Shown: one piece after another, positions 28,099 through 36,755 of the stretch
Numbering within the stretch: position 1 is the stretch's first letter
Layout of the letters: every line of letters starts with the position of its first letter
Assembly (NCBI RefSeq): GCF_004367585.1
Contig: NZ_CP038015.1
Location: 1,122,001-1,186,000 of the forward strand
Source: Paenisporosarcina antarctica
Lineage (GTDB): Bacteria; Bacillota; Bacilli; Bacillales_A; Planococcaceae
Direction of reading: 5' to 3'
Length of the DNA stretch: 64,000 nucleotides
Program-made: the position numbers and the translations under genes
The notes under the pieces: generated by a model
What the model saw: only the letters and a program-made list of their open reading frames with translations
What the model was told of the DNA's origin: nothing
Database searches by the model: none

Positions 28099-29202
28099 CT
28101 AATTTCCGGTTGGAATGATAACTAACTCTTTAGGATACTTAGTTAAGATTTCAACGCCATCTTTTGTTACAACAAGGTCGTCTTCAATTCGAACACCGGT
28201 AATACTTGGATCATAAATTCCAGGTTCAATCGTGAACACCATGCCTTCAGTTAATTGCATATCATTAATACCTGTTATTGAAGGGAACTCATGAACAGAA
28301 ATACCAAGACCATGACCTAAGCGATGAGTAAAGAATTCACCGTATCCAGCTTTTGTTATAACGTCACGTGCAATTTTATCTAAATCCATCGCGCGTACAC
28401 CCGGTTTTACGGCATTCACTGCATCTTGTTCTGCTTTTCTTACCGTTTCATACACTTCTCTTTGAGAATCAGTCGGTTCTCCAAAAGATACAGTACGCGT
28501 AATATCAGAACAATATCCTTTATAAATAACCCCTAAATCAAATAATACGAAATCACCTTTTTGAATTTTACGGTCACCTGGTTTGCCATGAGGTGATGCT
28601 GTTTTTGGACCACTCAGAACCATCGTATCAAAAGACATATGAGAAATTCCTTTTTTCTTTAGAGCAAGCTCAATAGCTGTTAAAATTTCAAGTTCGGTCT
28701 TTCCTTCAGCAATTTCATTTACTCCAACTTCAATTGCATAGTCTGCATATTTTGCTGCCTGACGAAGAATCTCTAATTCATTTTCATCTTTTATCACACG
28801 CATTGAGTTTAATTGATCGTCTAATCTAGCAAATGAAGCAAGTGGGAACAATTCCTGCAGCGCTTCCAAGCGTTCAACTGTCATATGTGATTTTTCAATT
28901 GCAAGATTAGATATGACAATGCCTTTGCCAATAATCGCGTCTTTTAATAATTTCCAAGGATGATCGGTGTCTTGGTGACCAACGACATCAAATGCCCATC
29001 CAGCTGCCTTTGCATCAGGTACTTCCATGTTAGGGCAAATCATTAGGGGCTCTGCTTCTTGAAACACAACAACACCCAGTAAACGTTCATGAGGATTGCT
29101 ACGAAATCCAGATACATAAAAGACGTTATCGGGATTTGTAATAAATGCAGCGTCCAAATTGTGTTGTGTTAAATATGATGAAATTTGTTTGATTTTGTTC
29201 AT
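28099..29202 (-). CDS. M24B Xaa-Pro-type aminopeptidase
   Basis: Cytoplasmic metallopeptidase removing residues in front of proline. 367 residues: N-terminal creatinase-like domain (DNVFYVSGFRSNPHERLL), then the pita-bread catalytic domain. Metal ligands are Asp in FDLGVIYKGYCSDITRT (two Asp), His in HRLGHGLGISVHE, Glu in TIEPGIY and Glu in VRIEDDL: the full dinuclear set. Length and motifs fit the YqhT/YkvY group. The start MNKIKQ- is supported by AAAGGAGTG. It is transcribed opposite to ytkL. Confidence 0.92.
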   Translation of the reverse strand: MNKIKQISSYLTQHNLDAAFITNPDNVFYVSGFRSNPHERLLGVVVFQEAEPLMICPNMEVPDAKAAGWAFDVVGHQDTDHPWKLLKDAIIGKGIVISNLAIEKSHMTVERLEALQELFPLASFARLDDQLNSMRVIKDENELEILRQAAKYADYAIEVGVNEIAEGKTELEILTAIELALKKKGISHMSFDTMVLSGPKTASPHGKPGDRKIQKGDFVLFDLGVIYKGYCSDITRTVSFGEPTDSQREVYETVRKAEQDAVNAVKPGVRAMDLDKIARDVITKAGYGEFFTHRLGHGLGISVHEFPSITGINDMQLTEGMVFTIEPGIYDPSITGVRIEDDLVVTKDGVEILTKYPKELVIIPTGN

Positions 29203-29308
29203 AAAAGCACTCCTTTTCTAACTTTCTCCCCTTTAGCATATCAAAAAACAGGAGTTTAGACATTCATATAGAATTAAAACTAGTAGCAAGTAAAGGAGGT
29301 TCAAGAAA

Positions 29309-29989
29309 ATGTATGTCTCTTTTCACGGACATTCGATTGTCAAAATAAAAACTGGTGATTATTCCATATTAATCGACCCATTTATTACAGGAAACGACTT
29401 GACAGATTTAGTCGCAAACGAAGAGAACCCAGATGTTATTTTATTAACACATGGTCATAATGATCATGTAGGGGATACGGTAGCCATTGCAAAAGCAAGT
29501 GGTGCACTTGTTGTAGCGCCAACTGAACTTGCAACCTACTTAGCTTGGCAAGGTGTGAAAACACATGCGATGCATATAGGTGGAGCTAAAGAATTTGAGT
29601 TTGGAAAAGTGAAATTAACACAAGCGTTTCACGGTTCTTCTTTTGTAACAGAAGACAATGAAATTATCTATACTGGAATGCCAGCAGGCATACTATTTAC
29701 TGCAGAAGGTAAAACTATTTATCATGCTGGTGATACATCATTGTTTGGAGATATGAAGTTAATCGGTGAACGTCATCCAATCGATTTAGCATTTCTTCCA
29801 ATTGGAGATAACTTTACGATGGGGATTGAAGACGCAGCTTACGCAGTGGAGTTATTAAATCCTAAAGCAGTTGTACCGATTCACTATGATACGTTCCCAC
29901 CAATTAAACAAAACCCTTTGAATTTTAAGAATCTAGTTCAAGGAGTGAAAGTTCACGTTCTAAGCGCAGGTGAAGGAGTAGAAGTATAA
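29309..29989 (+). CDS. ytkL: UPF0173 metal-dependent hydrolase (YtkL)
   Basis: 226-residue metallo-beta-lactamase-fold protein. The zinc motif HxHxDH is [12 protein letters not shown] at about residues 49-60; further ligands lie in [11 protein letters not shown] and [10 protein letters not shown]. The family is widespread but its substrate is unknown. AAAGGAGG ribosome site, stand-alone unit. Confidence 0.92.
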   Translation: MYVSFHGHSIVKIKTGDYSILIDPFITGNDLTDLVANEENPDVILLTHGHNDHVGDTVAIAKASGALVVAPTELATYLAWQGVKTHAMHIGGAKEFEFGKVKLTQAFHGSSFVTEDNEIIYTGMPAGILFTAEGKTIYHAGDTSLFGDMKLIGERHPIDLAFLPIGDNFTMGIEDAAYAVELLNPKAVVPIHYDTFPPIKQNPLNFKNLVQGVKVHVLSAGEGVEV

Positions 29990-29994
29990 ATACT

Positions 29995-30028
29995 AATGCA
30001 CGGAAAGTCACTGACTTTCCGTGCATTT
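29995..30028 (+). terminator. ytkL terminator
   Basis: AATGCACGGAAAGTCA / TGACTTTCCGTGCATT around a single base forms an almost perfect palindrome, with TTTTA after it. Confidence 0.82.
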
Positions 30029-30096
30029 TAGAGTAATAAAAAATGCGGTTTGTGATACACTAAGAATAGAACGATTGTTGAGAAATAGGTGATTAA

Positions 30097-31404
30097 GTGG
30101 CTACAAAACACGAGATAATATTACAATATATTGAGTCCTTACCAGTTGGAGATAAAATATCTGTAAGACGAATAGCAAAAGAGCTTGAAGTAAGTGAAGG
30201 AACAGCATACCGAGCAATTAAAGAGGCAGAAAATCAGCGATATGTAAGCACGATTGAGCGTGTTGGAACCATTCGAATTGAAAAGAAAAAGAAAGAAAAT
30301 ATCGATCGTTTAACCTTTGCAGAAGTTGTAAATATTGTGGATGGTCAAGTTTTGGGTGGGAAAAGCGGTTTACATAAAACATTAACTAAATTTGTAATTG
30401 GAGCAATGCAATTAGAAGATATGATGCGTTATACTGATGCAGGTAGTTTATTAATCGTTGGAAATCGAACGAAAGCTCATTTTACAGCACTTAAAGCTGG
30501 AGCAGCCGTATTGATAACTGGTGGATTTGAAGCATCAGAATCTTCGAAAAAAGTGGCAGATGAATTGGATCTTCCAATAATTTCGACAAGTTATGACACA
30601 TTCACGGTTGCAACTATGATTAACCGTGCGATTTATGATCAGTTAATTAAAAAAGAAATCTTGTTCATAGAGGATATTTATGTACCCTATCAAGAAACCG
30701 ATTTTTTACGTGTAAATGATGAAGTAAAAGCGTATCACGAAAAGAACGTACAGACGAAACATGCTGGATTTCCTGTTATAGACGCGCACCAAAAAATTGT
30801 GGGAATAGTGACAGCAAGAGATGTCATTGGAAAAGACCATAGTGAGTCTATTGAAAAAGTCATGACAAAAAATCCAATCACAGTCACGATGAAAACGAGT
30901 GTTGCAACTGCAGGACACCGGATGATTTGGGAGGGAATCGATTTAATGCCAGTAATCAATGATTACGGTATTTTAGAAGGTGTAATTAGCCGTCAAGATG
31001 TACTAAAAGCATTACAATTAGCACAAAGGCAACCTCAACAAGGTGAAACTATTGATGATATTGTTAAAAGTCAGATGAAAGTTTTGCAAGAAGATGATGT
31101 TGCGGTAGAATTCACAGTTACCCCTCAAATGACCAATCAATTTGGTGCAATTTCATATGGAGCATTTACCACACTTTTGGCTGAAGTTGGAAATTACGTG
31201 TTGAAAATTCGAAAACGCGGAGATAGCGTGGCTGAAAACATGACCATCTACTTTATAAAGCCTGTTCAGATGGATAGTGTTTTGACAGTGCGACCAAATA
31301 TTCTAGACATGAGCCGAAAGTTCGTGAAAATGGAATTTGATGTGTTTGTTGGAAACACTTTAGTTGGGAAAGCAATGATGATGTTCCAATTGTTAGAGCG
31401 ATAA
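30097..31404 (+). CDS. ytoI: YtoI-like regulator-type protein: HTH + DRTGG + two CBS + hotdog domains
   Basis: 435 residues with an unusual chain of domains. An N-terminal winged helix (VRRIAKELEVSEGTAYRAIKEAE, cited in part) covers 1-60. A DRTGG domain (about 65-175) follows, then a CBS pair: first motif FPVIDAHQKIVGIVTARDVI, second LMPVINDYGILEGVISRQDV. The end is a thioesterase-like hotdog domain (about 330-435). This matches B. subtilis YtoI. The layout suggests a sensor of an adenine nucleotide and an acyl-CoA-like ligand that may bind DNA, but no function is proven. Start GTG at 30097. The terminator is shared with the convergent ytpI. Confidence 0.88.
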   Translation: MATKHEIILQYIESLPVGDKISVRRIAKELEVSEGTAYRAIKEAENQRYVSTIERVGTIRIEKKKKENIDRLTFAEVVNIVDGQVLGGKSGLHKTLTKFVIGAMQLEDMMRYTDAGSLLIVGNRTKAHFTALKAGAAVLITGGFEASESSKKVADELDLPIISTSYDTFTVATMINRAIYDQLIKKEILFIEDIYVPYQETDFLRVNDEVKAYHEKNVQTKHAGFPVIDAHQKIVGIVTARDVIGKDHSESIEKVMTKNPITVTMKTSVATAGHRMIWEGIDLMPVINDYGILEGVISRQDVLKALQLAQRQPQQGETIDDIVKSQMKVLQEDDVAVEFTVTPQMTNQFGAISYGAFTTLLAEVGNYVLKIRKRGDSVAENMTIYFIKPVQMDSVLTVRPNILDMSRKFVKMEFDVFVGNTLVGKAMMMFQLLER

Positions 31405-31423
31405 GAAAAGCAGAGCAGACATA

Positions 31424-31455
31424 AAAAAAGTGATGCTAATTAGCATCACTTTTTG
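31424..31455. terminator. Bidirectional terminator between ytoI and ytpI
   Basis: Perfect palindrome AAAAAGTGATGCTA-AT-TAGCATCACTTTTT with A/T runs at both ends; its right arm includes the last codons of ytpI. Confidence 0.9.
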
Positions 31456-31754
31456 TTCAGATGAAATTCTTCTTCTACAAATTGGCCATAATGCTTTGCC
31501 ACACGATAATAATAAACCACGGTGAACAAACCAATAATAATAAACAAGCCCGAAATGACATAAGTTAATGTCGAGGGGAACAAAGATAGTTGATTTAGAC
31601 CGAAGAAAAATAACAAACTACCAAGAGCAACTAAGCTACGATTCGCATACCATTTCTTAGCGATGGGTAGGTTATTACGAAATTGTTTTGTTTTAAAATA
31701 AAAATAAAACACAAATGAAATGATAATTAAAGAGACAAGTACTACATTTATCAT
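31446..31754 (-). CDS. ytpI: YtpI-family small membrane protein
   Basis: 102 residues with three membrane helices: residues 2-18, about 40-58 (the SLVALGSLLFFFGLNQ stretch) and about 63-85 (the YVISGLFIIIGLFTVVYYY stretch). It resembles YtpI of B. subtilis, which has the same position beside ytoI and nrnA. Function unknown. ATG at 31754 follows AGGAGG; the longer open frame to 31850 adds 32 residues without a ribosome site and overlaps the nrnA start. Its promoter region is shared with divergent nrnA. Confidence 0.85.
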   Translation of the reverse strand: MINVVLVSLIIISFVFYFYFKTKQFRNNLPIAKKWYANRSLVALGSLLFFFGLNQLSLFPSTLTYVISGLFIIIGLFTVVYYYRVAKHYGQFVEEEFHLNKK

Positions 31755-31848
31755 CGTAAACCTCCTGTTAATAAATGAAACTGTTATTATTGTATCGACA
31801 TTATTACTTAAATGCGAATGGTATTCACGAAAGGTAGGAGGAAAAGTC

Positions 31849-32784
31849 ATGAAGCGTCAAATCATTGACACAATATCTGCATACGAAACAATTATTATTC
31901 ATCGACATGTTCGCCCAGATCCTGATGCATACGGGTCTTCATTTGGTTTAAAAGAAATTTTGAAGAAAACTTATCCCGAAAAAAAAATATATGTAGTGGG
32001 GGACCATGAGGAAACGTTAACGTTTCTAACTAAACCCGACATCTTGCAAGATGACCAATTTGAAGGTGCGCTTATTATCGTCACGGATACAGCTAATACG
32101 GAGCGTATAGATGATCAGCGTTATACATCTGGTGCTTTCTTAATAAAGATTGATCATCATCCCAATGATGATGCTTATGGAGATTTATTTTGGGTGAATA
32201 CTCAGGCTAGTTCTGTGAGTGAAATGATTTATGAACTGTACGAAGAAGGAAAAGGAATAGCAAACTGGCAAATGTGTGATGCAGCTGCGCGTCTCTTATT
32301 CGCAGGAATTGTAGGAGATACTGGCAGATTTATGTTCCAAAGTACTAGTCAAAAAACATTTGATACTGCAGGAGATTTGATTAAATATAACTTCGATCGG
32401 ACGGAATTGTTTAATGGCATGTATGAAGTGGACCGTAATTTATTACATTTACAAGGACATATTTATCAACATTTCATAATGGATGAAAATGGAGCAGCTT
32501 ATATTAAATTGCCAGTCGAAACATTGAAAGACTTTGGAGTAACAGCAAGTGAAACATCTCTCTTAGTAGGCTCCCTTGGCAATGTGAAAGGAATTAAAGC
32601 TTGGATTATGTTTATTGAAGAAGAGGATCAAATACGCGTTCGACTTCGCTCTAAAGGTCCCGTAATTAATGAATTGGCTAAGCAGTATGGTGGAGGTGGA
32701 CACGCACTGGCGTCAGGAGCTTCCGTCTATTCGTGGAATGAAGTGGATGAAGTTATAGATAAGTTAATAAAAATATGCAAGTGA
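31849..32784 (+). CDS. nrnA: NanoRNase / pAp phosphatase NrnA
   Basis: DHH-DHHA1 phosphoesterase that degrades 2-5 nucleotide RNAs and 3'-phosphoadenosine 5'-phosphate. 311 residues: motif 1 HRHVRPDPDAYGS, VTDTANTERID, DHH motif IKIDHHPNDDAYG, VGDTGRFMF and the C-terminal substrate motif GGGGHALASGA. Start at 31849, after TAGGAGGAAAAG. It is followed 20 bp later by dnaE, the order found in B. subtilis apart from ytrH/ytrI, so the two are probably co-transcribed. Confidence 0.95.
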   Translation: MKRQIIDTISAYETIIIHRHVRPDPDAYGSSFGLKEILKKTYPEKKIYVVGDHEETLTFLTKPDILQDDQFEGALIIVTDTANTERIDDQRYTSGAFLIKIDHHPNDDAYGDLFWVNTQASSVSEMIYELYEEGKGIANWQMCDAAARLLFAGIVGDTGRFMFQSTSQKTFDTAGDLIKYNFDRTELFNGMYEVDRNLLHLQGHIYQHFIMDENGAAYIKLPVETLKDFGVTASETSLLVGSLGNVKGIKAWIMFIEEEDQIRVRLRSKGPVINELAKQYGGGGHALASGASVYSWNEVDEVIDKLIKICK

Positions 32785-32804
32785 GTTGAAGGGGAGGAGG
32801 AACA

Positions 32805-35800
32805 ATGTTACCAGTTTATCCACAAGTAGGTACATCAGCTGATTTACTTAATAGTACGATTCGTCTGGAAAAATTGATTCCATTCCTTCAACAACAACAA
32901 GCGACATCAGTAGCCATTACAAATAAGCGTTTATATGGTATTTTGCCATTTTACCTTGCTCTAAAAAAGGCCGGACTTCATCCAGTGATTGGATTATCGT
33001 GCAGTATAGAATTAACTGATGAAACAATAGTAGAAGTTCAAATTTATGCAAAATCAAATTTTGGCTATCAAAACCTATTGAAAATCAGTAGTGCACTAGA
33101 AACGAAAGCGCTTACGGCTCTGCCTATTAAATGGTTACAAGCATATAAAAAAGATTGCTTTGTCGTCGTCACAATGTCAAAACTTGAGTTATTGGAATTG
33201 GATGCAGTGGAAACAATATTAGCTGAATTAAAGACATGTCTGAGTTCTTCTTATCTTTTAGGGGGAATGGAAAGACCTGGTGGAGCTATTGCTAGTATTG
33301 AAAATGAATTGATTGAACTGTGTGAGAAAAAACAAATTCAACTAATGGCAACTCATCAAGCCAATTACATATCTTCAAAAGATGCATTTGCATATGAAGT
33401 GGCTCAAGCAATTGCTAGTGGTACTAAACTTAATGATGCACATCGCCAGAAACCTAACCACGAACATTATTATTTGCCGACAGGTCAACAATGGAGTGAA
33501 TGGTTCTCAGACCATCCCGAATGGCTAGAAACCACTGAGTTCATTTTGCAGAGTTGCCATGTTGAACTTGTTACGAACCAACTACATATGCCAAAATTTC
33601 CTGTTCCAGATAATGTTCAAACTAAAGATATATTACGTGAAAAATGCAACTCTGGTCTTGAAGCGAGGTTAGAAGATTTTAATGGGCTTTACAAGGATAG
33701 ACTTGAAATGGAACTTAAAGTAATTAATCAAATGGGCTACGCAGATTATTTTTTAATTGTGGCAGACTTTATGGAATATGCTAAAAACAATCAAATTTTA
33801 ACTGGACCAGGTCGTGGTTCTTCTGCAAGTTCTCTCGTCGCATATTCCTTATACATTACACATGTAGACCCACTCGAATATGGATTATTATTTGAACGTT
33901 TCTTAAATCCACAACGAATTTCTATGCCAGATATAGATATCGATTTTGCCGATCATCGCCGCCAAGAGGTCATTCAATACGTGGCCAAGAAATACGGGAA
34001 CACCCATGTTGCCCAGATTGTCACTTTCGGTACATTGTCTGCAAAAGCAGCAGCGAGAGATGTGGCACGCGTTTTCGGATTTGATAGTACGGTACTCGAA
34101 ATGATTTCAAAAAAATTGTCTAATAAACCTGGCATTTCCTTTGAAGAAGCTGTAAATAGCTCTGAGAATTTAAAGAAATGGATTGAAGTAGATCCTACAC
34201 ATCAAAAATGGTATGACATTGTTAAAGAGCTTGAGGGCTTGCCGAGAAATTCGTCAACACATGCAGCAGGTGTTGTTTTATCACCAGTTCCGTTAGTCGA
34301 ACTTTTACCGATTGAAGATGGACAAGATGGCATTTATTTAACACAGTGGCCGATGAAAGAGGTTGAACAAAGCGGCTTACTTAAAATGGACTTTCTAGGA
34401 TTACGTAACTTAACGATCCTCGACAGAATTCGTACCATGATTTGGATCGATCAGAAAAAATGGGTAGACTTCGAGAAAATCCCACTCAATCATGATGAGA
34501 CATTTAAACTACTTCAACAAGGAGACACATCAGGGGTATTCCAATTAGAATCAGACGGTATGAGACAAGCTTTGCGTGATATTAAACCAACGCATTTCCT
34601 TGATATTGTGGCAGTTAATGCCTTGTATAGGCCAGGTCCGATGGATAATATCCCTACCTATAAACGCCGAAAACATAATGAAGAAAAAACGCTATATGTA
34701 CATCCTATGCTTGAACCCATATTAAAAGAAACATTCGGCGTCATTGTCTATCAAGAACAAATTATGCAAATCTCATCGAAAATGGCTGGTTTTTCTTTCG
34801 GTGAATCGGATATTTTAAGAAGAGCTGTAAGTAAGAAGAATAGACAAGTGTTAGATGAGCAACGACAATACTTTGTTGAAAATGCACAACGCAATCATTT
34901 TACAAAGCAGGAAGCAACTGAAGTATACGATTTAATCGTTCGATTTGCGGATTATGGATTCCCTAAAAGTCATGCAGTTGCATATAGCTTAATTTCCTAT
35001 CAAATGGCTTATTTAAAGGTACAGTTTCCTGCTTACTTCTATGCTTCGTTGTTGACTGCTGCAATTGGTAACCAAGAAAAAGTTATGCGCTTGATTCAAG
35101 AAGTGAAAAAATACAATATTAAGCTCTTACCTCCTTCAATACATAAAAGCGGCTTAACATTTCGAGTAGAAAACGGTGCAATTCGGTTTGGTTTATCAGC
35201 TGTAAAAGGGGTTTCTACCGTCTTTTTAAGAGGGTTAATTGAAAATCGCAAACAGCAACAGCCACCATGGCAAGATATTTTTGAGCTAGCAGCAAGTTTA
35301 TCTGCAGAACAATTTACTAGAAAGCAGGTTGAACCTCTAATAAAAGCTGGTGCCCTCGACGACTTTGGACAAAATCGCGCAACTTTACTGTCGACTCTTG
35401 ATGCAGCTGTTAAATATGCAGAACTCGTCAGGCCAAATATCGAACAGGATTTATTTGATGGAGATGTTATTTCTTTTGGTAAGCCGAAGTATGTGAGAAA
35501 CGCAGAAATACCTGAAATGATAAAACTTCAATTTGAACGTGAAACATTAGGATTGTATATGTCCAATCACCCTGTGGAGCGCTTGAAAAAGGAAATGCAA
35601 CTTCAAGTTATGTCTATTCAAGAAATTAAATATGAAGGCAAAGGTCGTGCAGTATCCATAATCGGAATGATTGAAGATATACGTAGAATTCGCACAAAAA
35701 AAGGTGAAGCGATGGCATTCGTTACGGTTCAAGATGAAACTTCGGATATTTCATGTACCTTTTTTCCAAAAGATTATAGCCAACACAATCTTCTTATTAA

Positions 35801-35894
35801 AGAACAAAATGTAATTAAAATAGAAGGTACTGTTGAATGGAGACAAGGTAATCCTCAAATCATTGTCAAAAATATGCGAGCATTGTCGAATTGA
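32805..35894 (+). CDS. dnaE: DNA polymerase III alpha subunit DnaE (DnaE3 type), compact form
   Basis: Second replicative polymerase of Firmicutes that extends the RNA primer before PolC takes over. 1029 residues against about 1115 in B. subtilis. The polymerase palm has GPGRGSSASSLVAY and the catalytic PDIDIDF at 375-381 (D376, D378, D380). Also present are HAAGVVLS, RRAVSKKNR and ADYGFPKSHAVAYS, with an OB-fold near the end. The N-terminal PHP domain is degenerate: LQVHSGYSLLN of B. subtilis is here PQVGTSADLLN (the His is lost) and TDD is TNK. The protein ends soon after the OB-fold, some 80-90 residues early. The frame is intact, so it should still be an active polymerase. GGGGAGGAGG ribosome site. 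Confidence 0.95.
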   Translation: MLPVYPQVGTSADLLNSTIRLEKLIPFLQQQQATSVAITNKRLYGILPFYLALKKAGLHPVIGLSCSIELTDETIVEVQIYAKSNFGYQNLLKISSALETKALTALPIKWLQAYKKDCFVVVTMSKLELLELDAVETILAELKTCLSSSYLLGGMERPGGAIASIENELIELCEKKQIQLMATHQANYISSKDAFAYEVAQAIASGTKLNDAHRQKPNHEHYYLPTGQQWSEWFSDHPEWLETTEFILQSCHVELVTNQLHMPKFPVPDNVQTKDILREKCNSGLEARLEDFNGLYKDRLEMELKVINQMGYADYFLIVADFMEYAKNNQILTGPGRGSSASSLVAYSLYITHVDPLEYGLLFERFLNPQRISMPDIDIDFADHRRQEVIQYVAKKYGNTHVAQIVTFGTLSAKAAARDVARVFGFDSTVLEMISKKLSNKPGISFEEAVNSSENLKKWIEVDPTHQKWYDIVKELEGLPRNSSTHAAGVVLSPVPLVELLPIEDGQDGIYLTQWPMKEVEQSGLLKMDFLGLRNLTILDRIRTMIWIDQKKWVDFEKIPLNHDETFKLLQQGDTSGVFQLESDGMRQALRDIKPTHFLDIVAVNALYRPGPMDNIPTYKRRKHNEEKTLYVHPMLEPILKETFGVIVYQEQIMQISSKMAGFSFGESDILRRAVSKKNRQVLDEQRQYFVENAQRNHFTKQEATEVYDLIVRFADYGFPKSHAVAYSLISYQMAYLKVQFPAYFYASLLTAAIGNQEKVMRLIQEVKKYNIKLLPPSIHKSGLTFRVENGAIRFGLSAVKGVSTVFLRGLIENRKQQQPPWQDIFELAASLSAEQFTRKQVEPLIKAGALDDFGQNRATLLSTLDAAVKYAELVRPNIEQDLFDGDVISFGKPKYVRNAEIPEMIKLQFERETLGLYMSNHPVERLKKEMQLQVMSIQEIKYEGKGRAVSIIGMIEDIRRIRTKKGEAMAFVTVQDETSDISCTFFPKDYSQHNLLIKEQNVIKIEGTVEWRQGNPQIIVKNMRALSN

Positions 35895-35927
35895 AAACCC
35901 TGCAGATATTTTGTAGGGTTTTCTTGT
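35894..35927 (+). terminator. dnaE terminator
   Basis: AAAACCCTGCA / TGTAGGGTTTT hairpin that begins at the stop codon, followed by CTTGTATT; the T tract is part of the arm. Confidence 0.75.
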
Positions 35928-36023
35928 ATTAATATAAAAAACTATTGATCTTTGGATATCACTCAAAAATAAGCCTCACCCTTACACCATAGGTAATCCA
36001 AGTATATCTTCCTGAATTTTTAT

Positions 36024-36077
36024 TTGCATCGCAACCATTTTTTTTGTATGATAGGGTAAATGAGTGGTCTGACCACT
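36024..36077 (+). promoter_or_regulatory. Promoter and palindromic operator of the GntR-accD-accA operon
   Basis: TTGCAT (36024-36029), a 17-bp spacer and TATGAT (36047-36052) form a sigma-A promoter with a start near 36059. A perfect 15-bp palindrome, AGTGGTC-T-GACCACT (36063-36077), lies directly downstream. TGGTC-n-GACCA is the classic half-site pattern of FadR-subfamily GntR repressors, and the first gene of the operon is such a regulator. The placement predicts roadblock repression and autoregulation. Confidence 0.75.
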
Positions 36078-36107
36078 TTGAAATAAATGGAAGTTCGGGG
36101 AATTGAT

Positions 36108-36755
36108 ATGACCAATCAATCAAAAAAAATGTTTTTACAAATCGTTCGTGAACTGCGCCTTCTTATTCAAAATGAAAACATCCGACAAGGGGAGAAACTT
36201 CCCTCTGAACGAGAATTAGCGGAACGACTCCAAGTAGGGAGATCGACCGTTCGAGAAGCTCTACGCAGTCTAGAACTCTTAGGCTTAATTGAAACCAGAC
36301 GTGGAGAAGGGACTTTTCTAACAGATTTTCGTAAACATAAACTAGTTGATGTTTTATCAACATTTATTATGCAAGACCCCAAAGCGTTGCAAGATGTTCA
36401 TATCACACGCGAGTTACATGAAAAAGAAGCAATCCGTATTGTTGCGGGGTCAACAAAACTCAATCAACTACCTGTATGGACGAGCTTACTAAAACAATTG
36501 CATGAACATGGAACTATAGTACGAGAGGATTTGATTCGTGAAATTCTCATTTCCAGCAATAATCGTTTGTCACTGAAAATGTGGTTTTTATTAAAGCAAT
36601 ACGGTGAAGAGCCATATCAAGGGAATACAGAAATAGAAGAAATTGATTATATTCAAGACATACTAATGGCTATTTTAGATGGTGAGATTGAACGGGCTAT
36701 CACTTCATATACAGCTTGGACAATTTGGTTATCACAAGGGAGAGAGACTTCATGA
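36108..36755 (+). CDS. FadR-subfamily GntR transcription regulator upstream of accDA
   Basis: 215 residues. Winged helix at about 8-72, with the GntR signature [20 protein letters not shown] and the wing [13 protein letters not shown]. The remainder is a helical FCD-like domain ([17 protein letters not shown] onwards). At the usual FCD metal sites, where an Asp and three His are expected, it reads [14 protein letters not shown], lacking the histidines, so a metal-bound carboxylate ligand is doubtful. Its stop overlaps the accD start (ATGA), so the two are translationally coupled. Start at 36108 (GGGGA site); seven upstream codons are excluded. By context it may control acetyl-CoA carboxylase; the signal is unknown. 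Confidence 0.88.
   Translation: MTNQSKKMFLQIVRELRLLIQNENIRQGEKLPSERELAERLQVGRSTVREALRSLELLGLIETRRGEGTFLTDFRKHKLVDVLSTFIMQDPKALQDVHITRELHEKEAIRIVAGSTKLNQLPVWTSLLKQLHEHGTIVREDLIREILISSNNRLSLKMWFLLKQYGEEPYQGNTEIEEIDYIQDILMAILDGEIERAITSYTAWTIWLSQGRETS

Noticed and set aside
31720-31848. 43-residue N-terminal extension of NrnA
   Set aside because: It runs over the ytpI promoter and start; TAGGAGG directly precedes the internal ATG where the family N-terminus begins.
31755-31850. Longer YtpI start
   Set aside because: No ribosome site, overlaps nrnA; AGGAGG lies right before the ATG at 31754.
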